Source: Betaproteobacteria bacterium (GTDB taxonomy: Bacteria; Pseudomonadota; Gammaproteobacteria; Burkholderiales; Burkholderiaceae_A). Taken from it: a DNA stretch of 64,000 bases. The stretch spans positions 1 through 64,000 of the forward strand of contig VGHK01000003.1 of NCBI GenBank assembly GCA_016868305.1. Direction: 5' to 3'. This document shows positions 43,070-52,777 of this stretch, piece by piece (positions within the stretch are counted from its first letter, which is position 1; each line of letters begins with the position of its first letter). The position numbers were made by a program, and so were the translations under genes. A model generated the notes under the pieces. It was not told the origin of the DNA. It saw nothing but the letters and a program-made list of their open reading frames with translations, and searched no databases.

Positions 43070-43731
43070 TGCCTATGCCCCACTCCCCCTCACGACCCCC
43101 GTCACAATCCCCCGCACCCTCCTCTATGCAGCCCGCAAACCCTCCCCGCGACGCAGCCTCCCGCCCTGGCGCCTCCGCCGCAGACGCGCCGAGCGGCGGC
43201 CTGCAAGCCGTGGCGGCGGAATCCATTTCCGCCTTTATTGACAACAGCCTCACCGAGGCTCAGGCGCTTCGGGCTGCTGAGCGGCTTTCTCGGTCTGAAG
43301 CCTACCGGGCCGCTGCGTTACGGTACTGGCTGATCTCTGATGTTCTCGGTTCCGTAGGCTCTTCCGACCACCGTCCCAACCTCTGCGCCAAGATTGCAGA
43401 CCGTATTTCCAAGGAGCCTGTGTTCATGCCCCAGCCGGTTCGGTCCGCGCCTGCCCGGTCGTCGGGCCGTTCTTTGGGGCCTGGGCTCAGGCTTGCAGCC
43501 TCGGTTGCCGGCCTTGCATTTGTGGGTGCTGGTGCCTTTTTTCTACTCAGCCTTCCCACAGCGCCGGATTCCGAAACCCTATTGGCTGGAACAGGTACTC
43601 CCCCGGCTGTGGGCTCTGTCCCAGCGCTTGACCCGCGGGTGATGCGTGCCTCCTTTGACAGCCCGCAGGCCCGGGCCCTGCTCGACGCCCATGGCGCCTC
43701 CCATGTCCGGCTTAGAATGGACGACCGGTAG
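43069..43731 (+). CDS. rseA: Anti-sigma-E factor, RseA/MucA type
   Basis: Single-pass inner-membrane protein that holds RpoE inactive until regulated proteolysis. The N-terminal 45 residues are a Pro/Ser/Ala-rich extension. The recognisable anti-sigma domain starts near AAESISAFIDNSLTEAQALR and includes YRAAALRYWLISDVLG. One membrane helix lies at about 145-165 (LAASVAGLAFVGAGAFFLLSL), followed by a short periplasmic end. Start could be the ATG at 43069, the overlapping GTG at 43066 or the ATG at 43075. Sequence of this family is poorly conserved, so the call rests also on position between rpoE and rseB. Confidence 0.85.
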   Translation: MPMPHSPSRPPSQSPAPSSMQPANPPRDAASRPGASAADAPSGGLQAVAAESISAFIDNSLTEAQALRAAERLSRSEAYRAAALRYWLISDVLGSVGSSDHRPNLCAKIADRISKEPVFMPQPVRSAPARSSGRSLGPGLRLAASVAGLAFVGAGAFFLLSLPTAPDSETLLAGTGTPPAVGSVPALDPRVMRASFDSPQARALLDAHGASHVRLRMDDR

Positions 43732-43740
43732 CCTTCCACT

Positions 43741-44742
43741 ATGCGCTCTGTCATTTCCCTGCCATACGGTCACCTTTCCATGAGGGGCCTGTTGTCCTTG
43801 TTTGCGACCGCGTTTATCGCGTGCGGTGCGGCCTACTCGGGTGCCGCATGGGCGGAGTCTGACGCCGAGTTGGTGCAAAAGATTAGTCGGTCTGTTCAGT
43901 CGCTAAATTTCGAGGGTACCTATGTGCACCAGCAAGACGGTGGCCTTTACACCGCCCGTGTCTACCACCGCGTCTCTGCCAACGGAGAGCGCGTTACGCG
44001 CGTGCAGTCGCTTGATGGTCCGAGCCGCGAGGTGATCCGTTCTTCGCGAGAGATGCGGGCCTACCTTCCCGAGCAAAAGGTCATTCGCATCTATAAGGGT
44101 CCCATGGTGCGGCCCGACTTCCCCGCTATGTTTGTGGCCAACCCGTCTTGGGTGCTTGACCACTACCAAATTGAGCGGCGCCCCGGTAAGCGCATTGCGG
44201 ACCAAGAAACCGAGCTGCTGGTGTTTGTTCCCAGAGACCAGTTTCGTTGGCGTGTTCACTGCTGGCTAGAAAAACGCCATCATCTGCCGGTAAAACTCCA
44301 GCTGCTTGACCCTCAGGGACTGGTGCTCGAAGAGTACGCATTCTCCGAAGTGAAGATCAATCCGTCGCAGTCGCCGCAGGTGTCCCCGTCATTTCAGGGG
44401 GTATCCGACTGGAAGCGGGTCTATGCACCCATGGTGCCCAAAGAGGTGTCTCAGTCGATTGCCGCGGCTGGGCCTATGATCGGTTTTCGCCCAGTAGCCT
44501 CGGCCATGGTCTCTGAGCCATCGATCAGGTCCGTTGAGCAGTATGTCCTGTCTGACGGGCTGGCCGTGGTCTCGATTTTTATTGGCCCCTTGGTGGGGGC
44601 TGATGCACAGGCATCAGAGGTCTCTCGCAAGGGTTCTTTGAGCATGGTCGTGCGCAAGAAAGGCAGCCATTCCATAACTGCCATCGGCGAGGTTCCCACC
44701 GAAACCGTACAAGACCTTGTGGAGCGGTTTACGCCCCAGTAG
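43741..44742 (+). CDS. rseB: Periplasmic sigma-E regulator RseB/MucB
   Basis: Binds the periplasmic part of the anti-sigma factor and shields it from proteolysis until envelope damage is sensed. 333 residues. A signal peptide ends around YSGAAWAES. The lipoprotein-LolA-like first domain has LNFEGTYVHQQDGGLYTARVYH, and the family stretch DHYQIERRPGKRIADQE. The smaller second domain follows. Directly downstream of rseA; a terminator-like hairpin separates it from mucD. Confidence 0.92.
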   Translation: MRSVISLPYGHLSMRGLLSLFATAFIACGAAYSGAAWAESDAELVQKISRSVQSLNFEGTYVHQQDGGLYTARVYHRVSANGERVTRVQSLDGPSREVIRSSREMRAYLPEQKVIRIYKGPMVRPDFPAMFVANPSWVLDHYQIERRPGKRIADQETELLVFVPRDQFRWRVHCWLEKRHHLPVKLQLLDPQGLVLEEYAFSEVKINPSQSPQVSPSFQGVSDWKRVYAPMVPKEVSQSIAAAGPMIGFRPVASAMVSEPSIRSVEQYVLSDGLAVVSIFIGPLVGADAQASEVSRKGSLSMVVRKKGSHSITAIGEVPTETVQDLVERFTPQ

Positions 44743-44783
44743 CCCAGTGTTTTTTCGCCTTGTGCGGCACCGATAATTTTTTT

Positions 44784-44809
44784 GGCCAGGTTTTCCTGGC
44801 CTCGTTTTT
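44784..44809 (+). terminator. Terminator-like hairpin between rseB and mucD
   Basis: GGCCAGG-TTTT-CCTGGCC, a perfect 7-pair stem, followed by TCGTTTTT. It ends only 18 bases before the mucD ATG and just before its ribosome site. A weak promoter (-10 GATAAT at 44772-44777) would start transcription at about the hairpin, in which case it would be a 5' stem-loop of the mucD mRNA. Confidence 0.65.
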
Positions 44810-44827
44810 CAGAAAGAGGAAGTCACT

Positions 44828-46342
44828 ATGCGCTTGAATAGACGTTTTTTTGTCACTGGTCTGGTATCGATGATTCTGGGGGTATCACTGTCTCTTAGCG
44901 TATCCCAGGCTTTCGCCCAGCGAGGGCTTCCCGATTTCACCGAACTCGTCGAGAAGGCCGGACCGGCAGTGGTTAATATTCGCACGCTCGAGCGGGCGAA
45001 GTCTCGAGGGCAGGGGTCAGGCCCGTCGGCTCCGCGTGGAATGCCACCAGGCATGGATGAAAACGATCCGTTTTATGAGTTCTTTCGCCGGTTCTTTCCC
45101 CCAGGCCATCCGGGCGCACCCGGAGCCCCCAGCGCGCCCGGTGGCGGCCGCGGTGAGCGCGGCCCCGATAGCCAGGCACCCGGAAGCCCAGACTCCGGGG
45201 CCCAGCGCCCGCGCGGGGTTGGTAGCGGCTTTATCATCTCTGCCGATGGCTATATTCTCTCGAACCATCACGTGGTCGAGGGTGCCGATGAGGTAATCGT
45301 TACCCTTGCCGATCAGCGTGAGTTTAAGGCCCGGGTGGTGGGCTCAGACCAGCGCACTGATGTGGCCTTGCTCAAGATCGATGCCTCCGGCCTGCCTACG
45401 CTGCCGCTGGGGGACCCCTCCAGAATAAAGGTGGGTGCCTGGGTCCTGGCCATCGGGTCCCCGTTTGGCCTGGAAAACACCGTTACGGCTGGTATTGTTA
45501 GTGCCAAAGGACGTGAAACAGGCGACTACCTTCCGTTTATCCAGACCGATGTTGCCGTGAATCCGGGCAATTCAGGGGGGCCGTTGTTGAACATGGATGG
45601 TGAGGTAATTGGCATTAACTCCCAGATCTACAGCCGTACCGGGGGTTTTATGGGCATCTCGTTTGCGATTCCGATCGATGAGGCCCGTCGGGTAGCCGAT
45701 CAGCTGCGCCAGTCCGGTCGGGTGGTACGTGGTCGTATCGGGGTGGCCATCGGTGACGTTACCCGAGAGGTTGCCGAGGCCTTGGGCCTGAAGGGCAATA
45801 ATGGCGCCTTGGTGCGCAATGTCGATCCGGATGGCCCGGCGGCAAAGGCCGGAATTGAGCCTGGTGACATCGTGTTGGCTTTTGCCGGGCGGCCGGTAAA
45901 TCGAATGTCAGACCTTCCTCGGCTGGTGGGCAATACCGTACCAGGCCGCACTGAGAGCATTGAGGTCTGGCGCCGCGGGGAGCGCAAGCAGCTGCGAATC
46001 CAGGTGGTCGAGCTGGAACCTGAGGCCCGGGCGCAGGCAGCCCCCGCCTCCAACGCCCCAAAGCCTGCTGCGGTGAATTGGCTCGGTCTGGGAGTGTCTG
46101 AGCTCTCCGATGCCCAGAAAAGCCAGCTTCGGCTAACCCAGGGCGTATTTGTCTCGGCAGCCTCGGGCCTGTCCGAACGGGCAGGAATCCGCCAGGGTGA
46201 CATAATCCTGTCCGTGGACAGGACTTCGGTAGGCTCGGTTGCTCAGTTTTCTACCCTAGTCGAGCGGCTAGACCGGAAGCGGCCCGTGGCACTACTGGTG
46301 CATCGGGACAACGCATCTTCCTGGATTGTAGTAAAACCGTAG
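44828..46342 (+). CDS. mucD: Periplasmic serine protease DegP/MucD (Do family)
   Basis: Protease-chaperone for damaged envelope proteins, 504 residues. Signal peptide to about SQAFAQRG. The catalytic triad is complete: His in SNHHVVEGADEVIV, Asp in RTDVALLKID and Ser in NPGNSGGPLLNM. Two PDZ domains follow (GRIGVAIGDVTREVAEALGL and LGLGVSELSDAQKSQLRL). The loop before the protease core holds an unusual Gly/Pro/Ala-rich linker (HPGAPGAPSAPGGGRG). It is the fourth member of the rpoE-rseA-rseB-mucD envelope-stress group. The ATG follows GAGGA. Confidence 0.95.
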   Translation: MRLNRRFFVTGLVSMILGVSLSLSVSQAFAQRGLPDFTELVEKAGPAVVNIRTLERAKSRGQGSGPSAPRGMPPGMDENDPFYEFFRRFFPPGHPGAPGAPSAPGGGRGERGPDSQAPGSPDSGAQRPRGVGSGFIISADGYILSNHHVVEGADEVIVTLADQREFKARVVGSDQRTDVALLKIDASGLPTLPLGDPSRIKVGAWVLAIGSPFGLENTVTAGIVSAKGRETGDYLPFIQTDVAVNPGNSGGPLLNMDGEVIGINSQIYSRTGGFMGISFAIPIDEARRVADQLRQSGRVVRGRIGVAIGDVTREVAEALGLKGNNGALVRNVDPDGPAAKAGIEPGDIVLAFAGRPVNRMSDLPRLVGNTVPGRTESIEVWRRGERKQLRIQVVELEPEARAQAAPASNAPKPAAVNWLGLGVSELSDAQKSQLRLTQGVFVSAASGLSERAGIRQGDIILSVDRTSVGSVAQFSTLVERLDRKRPVALLVHRDNASSWIVVKP

Positions 46343-46360
46343 CCAAGTCAATGACTTGGC
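46342..46360. repeat. Perfect palindrome upstream of lepA
   Basis: GCCAAGTCA-A-TGACTTGGC, a perfect 9-base inverted repeat about one central base, starting at the last base of the mucD stop codon. In RNA it would form GCCAAG/CTTGGC with a seven-base loop. No U-tract follows. It may be an operator, a weak terminator or a translational element for lepA 24 bases downstream. Confidence 0.5.
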
Positions 46361-46383
46361 GTATATAAGCCTGTGTTGTTAAT

Positions 46384-48174
46384 TTGCAAAACATTCGTAA
46401 CTTTTCGATTATTGCCCATATCGACCATGGAAAGAGCACCCTGGCCGACCGCATCATCCAGATCTGTGGCGGCCTGCCCGACCGCGAGATGGAGGCGCAG
46501 GTGCTCGACTCCATGGACCTCGAACGCGAGCGTGGCATCACCATCAAGGCGCAGACGGCCGCGCTGAAATACAGAGCCCGTGATGGCCAGGTGTATGCCC
46601 TAAACCTTATCGACACCCCAGGGCATGTTGACTTTTCCTACGAGGTAAGCCGGTCGTTATCCGCCTGCGAAGGGGCGCTTCTGGTGGTAGATGCCTCCCA
46701 GGGGGTAGAGGCTCAGACGGTGGCGAACTGTTACACCGCCATAGAGCTGGGCGTTGAGGTCTGTCCGGTTCTCAACAAGATCGACCTGCCTGCTGCCGAT
46801 CCGGAGCAGGCCATTCAAGAAATCGAAGACGTCATCGGTATTCAGGCCTCCGATGCCATCCGCGCGAGCGCCAAAACAGGCGAGGGCGTCGAAGACATTC
46901 TTGAGATGATTGTGGCAAAGATTCCGCCGCCCAAAGGCGACTCCACGGCGCCGCTGCAGGCGCTGATTATTGACTCCTGGTTCGATAACTATGTGGGCGT
47001 GGTCATGCTGGTGCGGGTGGTCAATGGCACCTTAAAGGCCCGCGACAAAATTCTGTTGATGGCCACCGGAAGCACCCATCCGGCAGAGCAGCTGGGTGTC
47101 TTTACGCCCAAGTCGGTAGCCCGAGAGTCGCTCAGTGCAGGCGAGGTGGGCTTTGTGATTACCGGAATTAAAGAACTGAAAGCAGCCAAGGTGGGCGATA
47201 CCCTTACCCTGGCAGGCCGGCCCGCAGCCGCGCCGCTACCGGGGTTTAAAGAGGTGAAGCCGCAGGTATTTGCGGGGCTGTATCCGGTGGAATCAAGCGA
47301 GTACGACATAATGCGCGATGCCCTAGAGAAGCTTCAGCTCAACGATGCGGCCTTGCAGTTTGAGCCTGAGGTGTCGCAGGCCTTGGGCTTTGGGTTTCGT
47401 TGTGGATTTCTGGGGCTGCTGCACATGGACATTGTGCAGGAGCGGCTAGAGCGCGAGTACGACATCGACCTGATTACCACCGCGCCCACGGTTGTTTATC
47501 AGGTGCTCATGAAGGACGGCACGGTAATTGATGTTGACAACCCATCCAAGATGCCAGAGCCATCGCGTATTGAAGAGATTCGCGAGCCGATTGTGACCGT
47601 GTCTTTGTTTATGCCCCAAGACTATGTGGGCGTGGTGATGACCCTGTGCACCGGTAAGCGGGGTGTTCACACCGGCATGACCTATGCCGGCCGCCAGGTA
47701 AATCTCACCTACGAGATTCCCATGAATGAGATCGTGCTCGACTTCTTTGACAAGTTAAAGTCAATATCACGTGGCTATGCCTCGATGGACTATGAATTCA
47801 AAGAGTATCGTGCCTCCGACGTGGTGAAGATGGATATTCTTATTAATGGTGATAGGGTCGATACCCTGTCGGTAATCGTGCATCGTGGCGGGGCGCAGGC
47901 GCGTGGGCGCGAGCTTGCGGCCAAGCTGCGCGAGCTTATTCCCCGGCAGATGTTTGATGTCGCCGTACAGGCGGCAATCGGCGTGAATATTCTGGCCCGC
48001 GAAAATATCAAGGCCTTGCGCAAAAACGTGCTCGCCAAATGCTATGGCGGTGACATTACCCGCAAGCGCAAGCTTTTAGAAAAACAAAAGGCAGGTAAAA
48101 AACGTATGAAGCAGGTCGGAACGGTAGAGATACCGCAGGAGGCTTTCCTTGCCATATTAAAGGTGGACGGCTAG
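46384..48174 (+). CDS. lepA: Elongation factor 4 (LepA)
   Basis: Ribosome-bound GTPase related to EF-G, 596 residues. The start is a TTG; the encoded sequence [20 protein letters not shown] matches the family's first residues exactly, so this start is firm although no ribosome site is seen. G motifs: [26 protein letters not shown] and [11 protein letters not shown]. The LepA-specific C-terminal domain includes [17 protein letters not shown]. It is followed by lepB after 4 bases, the classic lepA-lepB pair. Confidence 0.96.
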   Translation: MQNIRNFSIIAHIDHGKSTLADRIIQICGGLPDREMEAQVLDSMDLERERGITIKAQTAALKYRARDGQVYALNLIDTPGHVDFSYEVSRSLSACEGALLVVDASQGVEAQTVANCYTAIELGVEVCPVLNKIDLPAADPEQAIQEIEDVIGIQASDAIRASAKTGEGVEDILEMIVAKIPPPKGDSTAPLQALIIDSWFDNYVGVVMLVRVVNGTLKARDKILLMATGSTHPAEQLGVFTPKSVARESLSAGEVGFVITGIKELKAAKVGDTLTLAGRPAAAPLPGFKEVKPQVFAGLYPVESSEYDIMRDALEKLQLNDAALQFEPEVSQALGFGFRCGFLGLLHMDIVQERLEREYDIDLITTAPTVVYQVLMKDGTVIDVDNPSKMPEPSRIEEIREPIVTVSLFMPQDYVGVVMTLCTGKRGVHTGMTYAGRQVNLTYEIPMNEIVLDFFDKLKSISRGYASMDYEFKEYRASDVVKMDILINGDRVDTLSVIVHRGGAQARGRELAAKLRELIPRQMFDVAVQAAIGVNILARENIKALRKNVLAKCYGGDITRKRKLLEKQKAGKKRMKQVGTVEIPQEAFLAILKVDG

Positions 48175-48178
48175 CACC

Positions 48179-48979
48179 ATGAACTTCGCGCTTATTCTCT
48201 TGGTGCTCTGTCTGGTAACGGGCTTGCTCTGGTTCGCCGATCGTCTGGTCTGGAGAAAGTCCCGCCCAGCAGGCGCCCCACGGCCCGCTCTCTTGGAGTA
48301 CACAGCAGGTTTTTTTCCGGTCATATTCGTTGTCTTTGTTATTCGATCTTTCTTATTTGAACCTTTTAATATTCCCTCGGGGTCGATGATTCCTACGCTC
48401 CGTATTGGCGATCTTATTCTTGTGAAGAAGTACAGCTACGGGGTGCGGCTGCCGGTATCGCATACGCTGGTATTTGCAACCGGGCTGCCCCAGCGCGGCG
48501 ATGTTGCAGTGTTTCGCTATCCGCTGGACACTTCTGTGGACTACATCAAGCGCATCGTGGGCGTTCCGGGCGATTCGGTGGTCTATGAGAATAAGCAGCT
48601 CACGATCAACGGAGTGGCTGTTTCTAAAAAGGCTCAGGGCAGTTTTGTCGATGGCACTACGGCAAGGGTGTCGCGTCAGTATGGCGAGACCCTTGATAGC
48701 CGCAGCTACAGCACCTTAAACGACAATGGTTCTGGCGATTTTTATCTTTTGGAGTCGTTCCCCCATAAAGACGCCTGCCAACGGACAGCGCTTGGGCTGC
48801 GGTGCACAGTGCCTGCAGGGCATTACTTCGCCATGGGAGACAATCGCGATAACTCTGCCGACAGCCGTGTCTGGGGATTCGTACCCGAGGCCAATCTGGT
48901 GGGGCAGGCCTTTATGGTCTGGTTTAATGCCGGCGAGGTCTTCTCTGGGCAATTCGACCGTCTGGGATTTTTCGAGTAG
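48179..48979 (+). CDS. lepB: Signal peptidase I
   Basis: Inner-membrane serine protease that removes signal peptides from exported proteins, 266 residues. Two N-terminal hydrophobic segments (about 2-18 and 38-57). The Ser in NIPSGSMIPTLRIGDLILV is the nucleophile, and the general-base Lys is in VDYIKRIVGVPGD. The box MGDNRDNSADSRVWGFVP is present. Four bases after lepA and six before rnc, in the conserved lepA-lepB-rnc-era-recO-pdxJ-acpS operon. Confidence 0.95.
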   Translation: MNFALILLVLCLVTGLLWFADRLVWRKSRPAGAPRPALLEYTAGFFPVIFVVFVIRSFLFEPFNIPSGSMIPTLRIGDLILVKKYSYGVRLPVSHTLVFATGLPQRGDVAVFRYPLDTSVDYIKRIVGVPGDSVVYENKQLTINGVAVSKKAQGSFVDGTTARVSRQYGETLDSRSYSTLNDNGSGDFYLLESFPHKDACQRTALGLRCTVPAGHYFAMGDNRDNSADSRVWGFVPEANLVGQAFMVWFNAGEVFSGQFDRLGFFE

Positions 48980-48985
48980 CCGGTT

Positions 48986-49792
48986 ATGTCTGCAGCCGAT
49001 GATAATTTTCTTTCTTGTCTTGAGGGCCTGCAGGAGAAGATCCGGTATCGCTTCAATGATCCCGAACGGGCCAGGCTGGCCCTTACCCATCGCAGCTATA
49101 GCGCACAGCATTATGAGCGGCTGGAGTTCCTTGGCGACAGCGTTTTGAACCTTGCGGTTTCGAGCCTTTTGTATCGAGAACTGCATGGCTTTACCGAGGG
49201 CGACCTCAGCCGCGTGCGGTCAAACCTGGTGCGCCAGCAGGCACTGCACGATATTGCTCAGACCTTGTCTCTGCACCAGCATCTTTTTCTGGGAGATGGC
49301 GAGCGCAAGAGCGGTGGGCTGCGACGTCCGTCTATTCTTGCCGACGCCCTGGAGGCATTGATCGGGGCCGTATTTATCGACGGTGGCTATGATGCGGCCG
49401 CCCAGGTGGTCGAGCGGTTTTATCGTCCGATTCTCAACCAGGTAGACCCCAAGACCCTGGGTAAAGATGCCAAGACGCTTCTGCAAGAGTTTTTGCAGGG
49501 CCACGGCATGCCCTTGCCAATTTACCAGGTGGTGGCCACGCATGGGGCAGCCCATAACCAGGTGTTTGAAGTGGAATGCCTGGTAAGCAAGCTTGCCATC
49601 ACCGTGCTGGGTTCCGGATCGTCTCGCCGGGCGGCAGAGCAGGTGGCGGCTACGGAAGCGCTAGAGGCGGTAAATCGTGCGCTTACCGAGGCACCGAAAA
49701 AAGGGCGCCGCTCCAAAAAGGCAGAGCCCGCCCCTCAGGGCAAGCTCGAGTTCTTGTTGCCAAAGCAGACGCCGAGGCTCGAAGAAGGCTGA
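48986..49792 (+). CDS. rnc: Ribonuclease III
   Basis: Double-strand-specific endonuclease that processes rRNA precursors and structured mRNAs, 268 residues. The catalytic signature is [16 protein letters not shown]; the second acidic site is in [17 protein letters not shown]. The dsRNA-binding domain is at about 155-225 ([23 protein letters not shown]). A basic and Pro-rich tail of about 40 residues extends beyond E. coli's 226. The era ATG follows one base after its stop. Confidence 0.95.
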   Translation: MSAADDNFLSCLEGLQEKIRYRFNDPERARLALTHRSYSAQHYERLEFLGDSVLNLAVSSLLYRELHGFTEGDLSRVRSNLVRQQALHDIAQTLSLHQHLFLGDGERKSGGLRRPSILADALEALIGAVFIDGGYDAAAQVVERFYRPILNQVDPKTLGKDAKTLLQEFLQGHGMPLPIYQVVATHGAAHNQVFEVECLVSKLAITVLGSGSSRRAAEQVAATEALEAVNRALTEAPKKGRRSKKAEPAPQGKLEFLLPKQTPRLEEG

Positions 49793-49793
49793 C

Positions 49794-50723
49794 ATGGCTC
49801 ACCGGGTTGGCTTTGTGGCGCTTGTCGGACGGCCCAATGTGGGGAAGTCGAGTCTTCTGAATGCCTTGGTGGGCATGAACCTGGCCATCACCTCGCGCAA
49901 GGCGCAGACCACACGGCATCGTATTCTTGGGGTGCGCACCACGGAGTCGCACCAGATTTTTTTTGTTGACACCCCTGGCATTCAGCACAGCCACACGGCT
50001 GCGCTTAATCGGCAGTTGAATCGCACCGCACTGTCGGCCCTGCAAGAGGTATCTGCCGTGACCTGGGTGATTGAGGCGCATAAACTGCGGCCCGAAGACG
50101 AGGCAGTTCTGGCCCGTATTCCGCCTGCCATGCCGGTGGTGGTGGCGATGAACAAGGCCGACCGTCTGGCTACTGAGGCTGACAAGGCAAAGGCATTTGC
50201 CCTGGTTGCGCAGTTGCAAAGCCTAAGGCCAAACCAGCCAGATCGGCCCGGTTTTAAGGCAATTGTTCCCGTATCGGCGGTCACGGGGTTTCAGGTGGAT
50301 GTTCTGGCCCAGGCGCTGGCCGATTGTCTTCCCGAGGGCCCTGCCCAGGTGGATGCCGATACCGTCACCGATCGCAGTACGCGTTTTTTTGTGGCCGAGA
50401 TCATTCGTGAAAAACTCTTTCGGTTTTTAGGGGATGAGCTTCCCTACGAGGCCGCAGTGGTGATCGACCAGTTCTCCGAAGAACCGGCCCAGGCGGACAG
50501 GCCGGCGAGGCTTGCGGTGGCGGCCACCATTATTGTGGGAAGAGACTCACACAAACCTATGGTGCTGGGCGAAGGCGGTGCTAGGCTGCGGCAGATTGGC
50601 TCGCAGGCACGCCACGATATTGCAGCCTTTTGCGATGCGCAGGTGCGGCTTGACCTTTGGGTGAAGGTGAAAGAAAACTGGGCTGACACCGAGTCGCTGG
50701 TGCGCAGTTTTGGTTACGAATAG
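49794..50723 (+). CDS. era: GTPase Era
   Basis: Essential GTPase that binds 16S rRNA and helps 30S maturation, 309 residues. G1 is GRPNVGKSSLLNALVG, G3 DTPGIQ, G4 NKADRLA. The C-terminal KH domain has GEGGARLRQIGSQARHDIAAF. The ATG at 49794 is chosen; the ORF-track start lies inside rnc in another frame. Coupled to rnc as in most proteobacteria. Confidence 0.95.
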   Translation: MAHRVGFVALVGRPNVGKSSLLNALVGMNLAITSRKAQTTRHRILGVRTTESHQIFFVDTPGIQHSHTAALNRQLNRTALSALQEVSAVTWVIEAHKLRPEDEAVLARIPPAMPVVVAMNKADRLATEADKAKAFALVAQLQSLRPNQPDRPGFKAIVPVSAVTGFQVDVLAQALADCLPEGPAQVDADTVTDRSTRFFVAEIIREKLFRFLGDELPYEAAVVIDQFSEEPAQADRPARLAVAATIIVGRDSHKPMVLGEGGARLRQIGSQARHDIAAFCDAQVRLDLWVKVKENWADTESLVRSFGYE

Positions 50724-50745
50724 GGAATAGGGCGAGGCGCTAGAC

Positions 50746-51516
50746 ATGGTTCAGGGCTATGTGCTGCACAGTCTGGCCTGGCGAGAAACGAGCCTTATTG
50801 TGGAGGTGTTTACTCGGGAAGAAGGACGGCTGGGCCTGGTTGCCCGCGGGGCGCGACGCCCCCGTTCTCCGCTGCGCGGCCTGCTGCAGCCTTTTCAGCC
50901 ACTTGGGCTTCGGTATTCTGCCAAGGGGGAGTTGCGTAGCCTCATGGGGGCAGAATGGCTGGGGGGGGTGGGTACACCTTCCGGCGACTGCCTTCTCGCA
51001 GGGTTTTACCTTAACGAGCTCTTGATGCGGCTGATGCCCCGCGAAGACCCCCACCCATTGCTCTTCGATGCCTACGAGGCGGCCATGCACCGACTGTCAG
51101 AGGCTGGGCCAGAGGTGGGTGCGGTTCTGCGTTGGTTCGAATGTCGGCTGTTACGGGAAATGGGCGTTGCTCCCGAATTCGATACCGTGCAGGGTATGAC
51201 AGTGGAGGCGGCAGGCCAGTATGCGCTGGTATTTGGCGAGCCGGTGGTTGTGGCAAATGGGCAGGCAATTGCGGAGTCCGCGGGCATGCTGGTCTCGGGT
51301 CAGACGTTGTTGGCCTTGTCGCGATACGATGCGTCAGCAAACGGGCAGAGGTTAGACGACATGCATGCAGAGGTGAGCCTTGAGGCAAAAAGGCTGCTTC
51401 GGGGCCTGATTCGGCATCAGCTTGGGGAGTCTGGTCTGCAGTCCCGGCAGGCCATGATAGGGCTTGCACGACTGCGGCAGCGGCTGCTTGGTATCGGGTC
51501 AGAGACACCTCATTAG
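50746..51516 (+). CDS. recO: DNA repair protein RecO
   Basis: Loads RecA in the RecFOR pathway with RecR. 256 residues. The N-terminal OB fold is visible as GYVLHSLAWRETSLIVEVFTREEGRLGLVARGAR, with the conserved RSPLRGLLQPFQPL. The helical domain follows (LLAGFYLNELLMRLMPREDP). No zinc site is seen, as is usual in proteobacterial RecO. In the operon after era and before pdxJ. Confidence 0.93.
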   Translation: MVQGYVLHSLAWRETSLIVEVFTREEGRLGLVARGARRPRSPLRGLLQPFQPLGLRYSAKGELRSLMGAEWLGGVGTPSGDCLLAGFYLNELLMRLMPREDPHPLLFDAYEAAMHRLSEAGPEVGAVLRWFECRLLREMGVAPEFDTVQGMTVEAAGQYALVFGEPVVVANGQAIAESAGMLVSGQTLLALSRYDASANGQRLDDMHAEVSLEAKRLLRGLIRHQLGESGLQSRQAMIGLARLRQRLLGIGSETPH

Positions 51517-51599
51517 AGTGTTGGGGCGACACCGGATGCCAGCTTTGCGGACAATAGCGATGAGCGTTTCTGACCCAAAAAAATAGGACGAAGATCACC

Positions 51600-52358
51600 A
51601 TGATAGAGCTTGGCGTGAACATAGACCATGTTGCGACCCTGCGGCAGGCAAGGCGCAGCTATGACCCCGACCCGATATGGGCCGCGGTGGAGGCCCATCT
51701 GGGTGGCGCCGATGGCATTACGGTGCACCTGCGCGAGGACCGTCGTCATATTCAAGACGAAGATGTGGGCCGGCTGCGCGACCTTACCCAGATTAAGCTC
51801 AACCTTGAAATGGCGGCCACCGTTGAGATGGTAGGCATTGCCGTGCGGCTCAAGCCCGAAATGGCCATGCTGGTGCCTGAAGGACGGCAGGAGGTGACCA
51901 CCGAGGGAGGCCTTGATCTTATTGGTCAGCAGGCGTCGCTGCGGTCTACGCTAGATCGGCTGAAGTCGGCAGACATTAGTGTGAGCGCCTTCATTGATGC
52001 TGACTTGGCGCAGATTGACATGGCTGCCGCCCTGGGCGTAGAGGTCTGTGAGGTGCACACTGGGCCTTATGCGGAGGTGTTCTATGCCCAAGGGCGTGAC
52101 GCTGAGCAGCCCGCGGTGCGTGCCGAACTCGAAAAGATTCGCGTCGCTGGCCGGGCGATTCAAGAACGCGGCATGCGGTTTAACGCGGGCCATGCCTTGA
52201 ACTACTTTAACGTGCAGCCAGTCGCGGCGATTGCTGGGGTACGCGAATTGCATATCGGACATGCCATCGTCTCGCGTGCGGTTTTCGTGGGACTGCGCGA
52301 GGCTGTGCGCGAGATGAAGCGGCTGATGCGTGAGGCTGCTTATACGGGCCGTCAATGA
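51600..52358 (+). CDS. pdxJ: Pyridoxine 5'-phosphate synthase
   Basis: Condenses 3-amino-2-oxopropyl phosphate with 1-deoxyxylulose 5-phosphate to make pyridoxine 5'-phosphate. 252 residues, TIM barrel. LGVNIDHVATLRQARR is the N-terminal family signature with the active-site His; GADGITVHLREDRRHIQDEDV follows, and EVCEVHTGPYAE and RFNAGHALNYFNVQP carry further active-site residues. The stop overlaps the acpS ATG. Confidence 0.96.
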   Translation: MIELGVNIDHVATLRQARRSYDPDPIWAAVEAHLGGADGITVHLREDRRHIQDEDVGRLRDLTQIKLNLEMAATVEMVGIAVRLKPEMAMLVPEGRQEVTTEGGLDLIGQQASLRSTLDRLKSADISVSAFIDADLAQIDMAAALGVEVCEVHTGPYAEVFYAQGRDAEQPAVRAELEKIRVAGRAIQERGMRFNAGHALNYFNVQPVAAIAGVRELHIGHAIVSRAVFVGLREAVREMKRLMREAAYTGRQ

Positions 52359-52762
52359 TCGCCGGTGTTGGTACTGATCGGGTGCTTATTAGCCGAATCC
52401 AGGCGATTCTCCTGCGCTGGGGCGACCGGTTTGTGGCCCGGGTACTGGGCCCTTTAGAGCAGTCAGAGTTTTATCGACGCAAGGCCCAGTCTGAACTGCG
52501 TGCGGCCTCGTACCTGGCCAAACGGTTCGCCGCCAAAGAGGCCTTTGGTAAGGCGCTTGGCTGTGGGCTTGCTTTCCCTATGAGCCTACATAGCCTCGAG
52601 GTACTCAATAATCCCAAGGGGGCTCCGTATCCGGTGTTTCATAAGGCATTGGCTGAGCATATGCAGAGGCAGCAGCTCAAAGGCTTTGTCTCCTTGTCTG
52701 ACGAGCAGGATGCCGCAATTGCCTTTGCCCTCATTGAATATGCACCGATCCAAAACCATTAG
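52355..52762 (+). CDS. acpS: Holo-ACP synthase
   Basis: Transfers 4'-phosphopantetheine from CoA to apo-AcpP, 135 residues. The family opening is IAGVGTDRVLISRIQAIL with the Mg-binding Asp, and the second motif AKRFAAKEAFGKALG with its Glu and Lys. Overlaps pdxJ by four bases (ATGA); nagZ follows after 15 bases. Confidence 0.94.
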   Translation: MIAGVGTDRVLISRIQAILLRWGDRFVARVLGPLEQSEFYRRKAQSELRAASYLAKRFAAKEAFGKALGCGLAFPMSLHSLEVLNNPKGAPYPVFHKALAEHMQRQQLKGFVSLSDEQDAAIAFALIEYAPIQNH

Positions 52763-52777
52763 GGGGTAAGCCTTACC

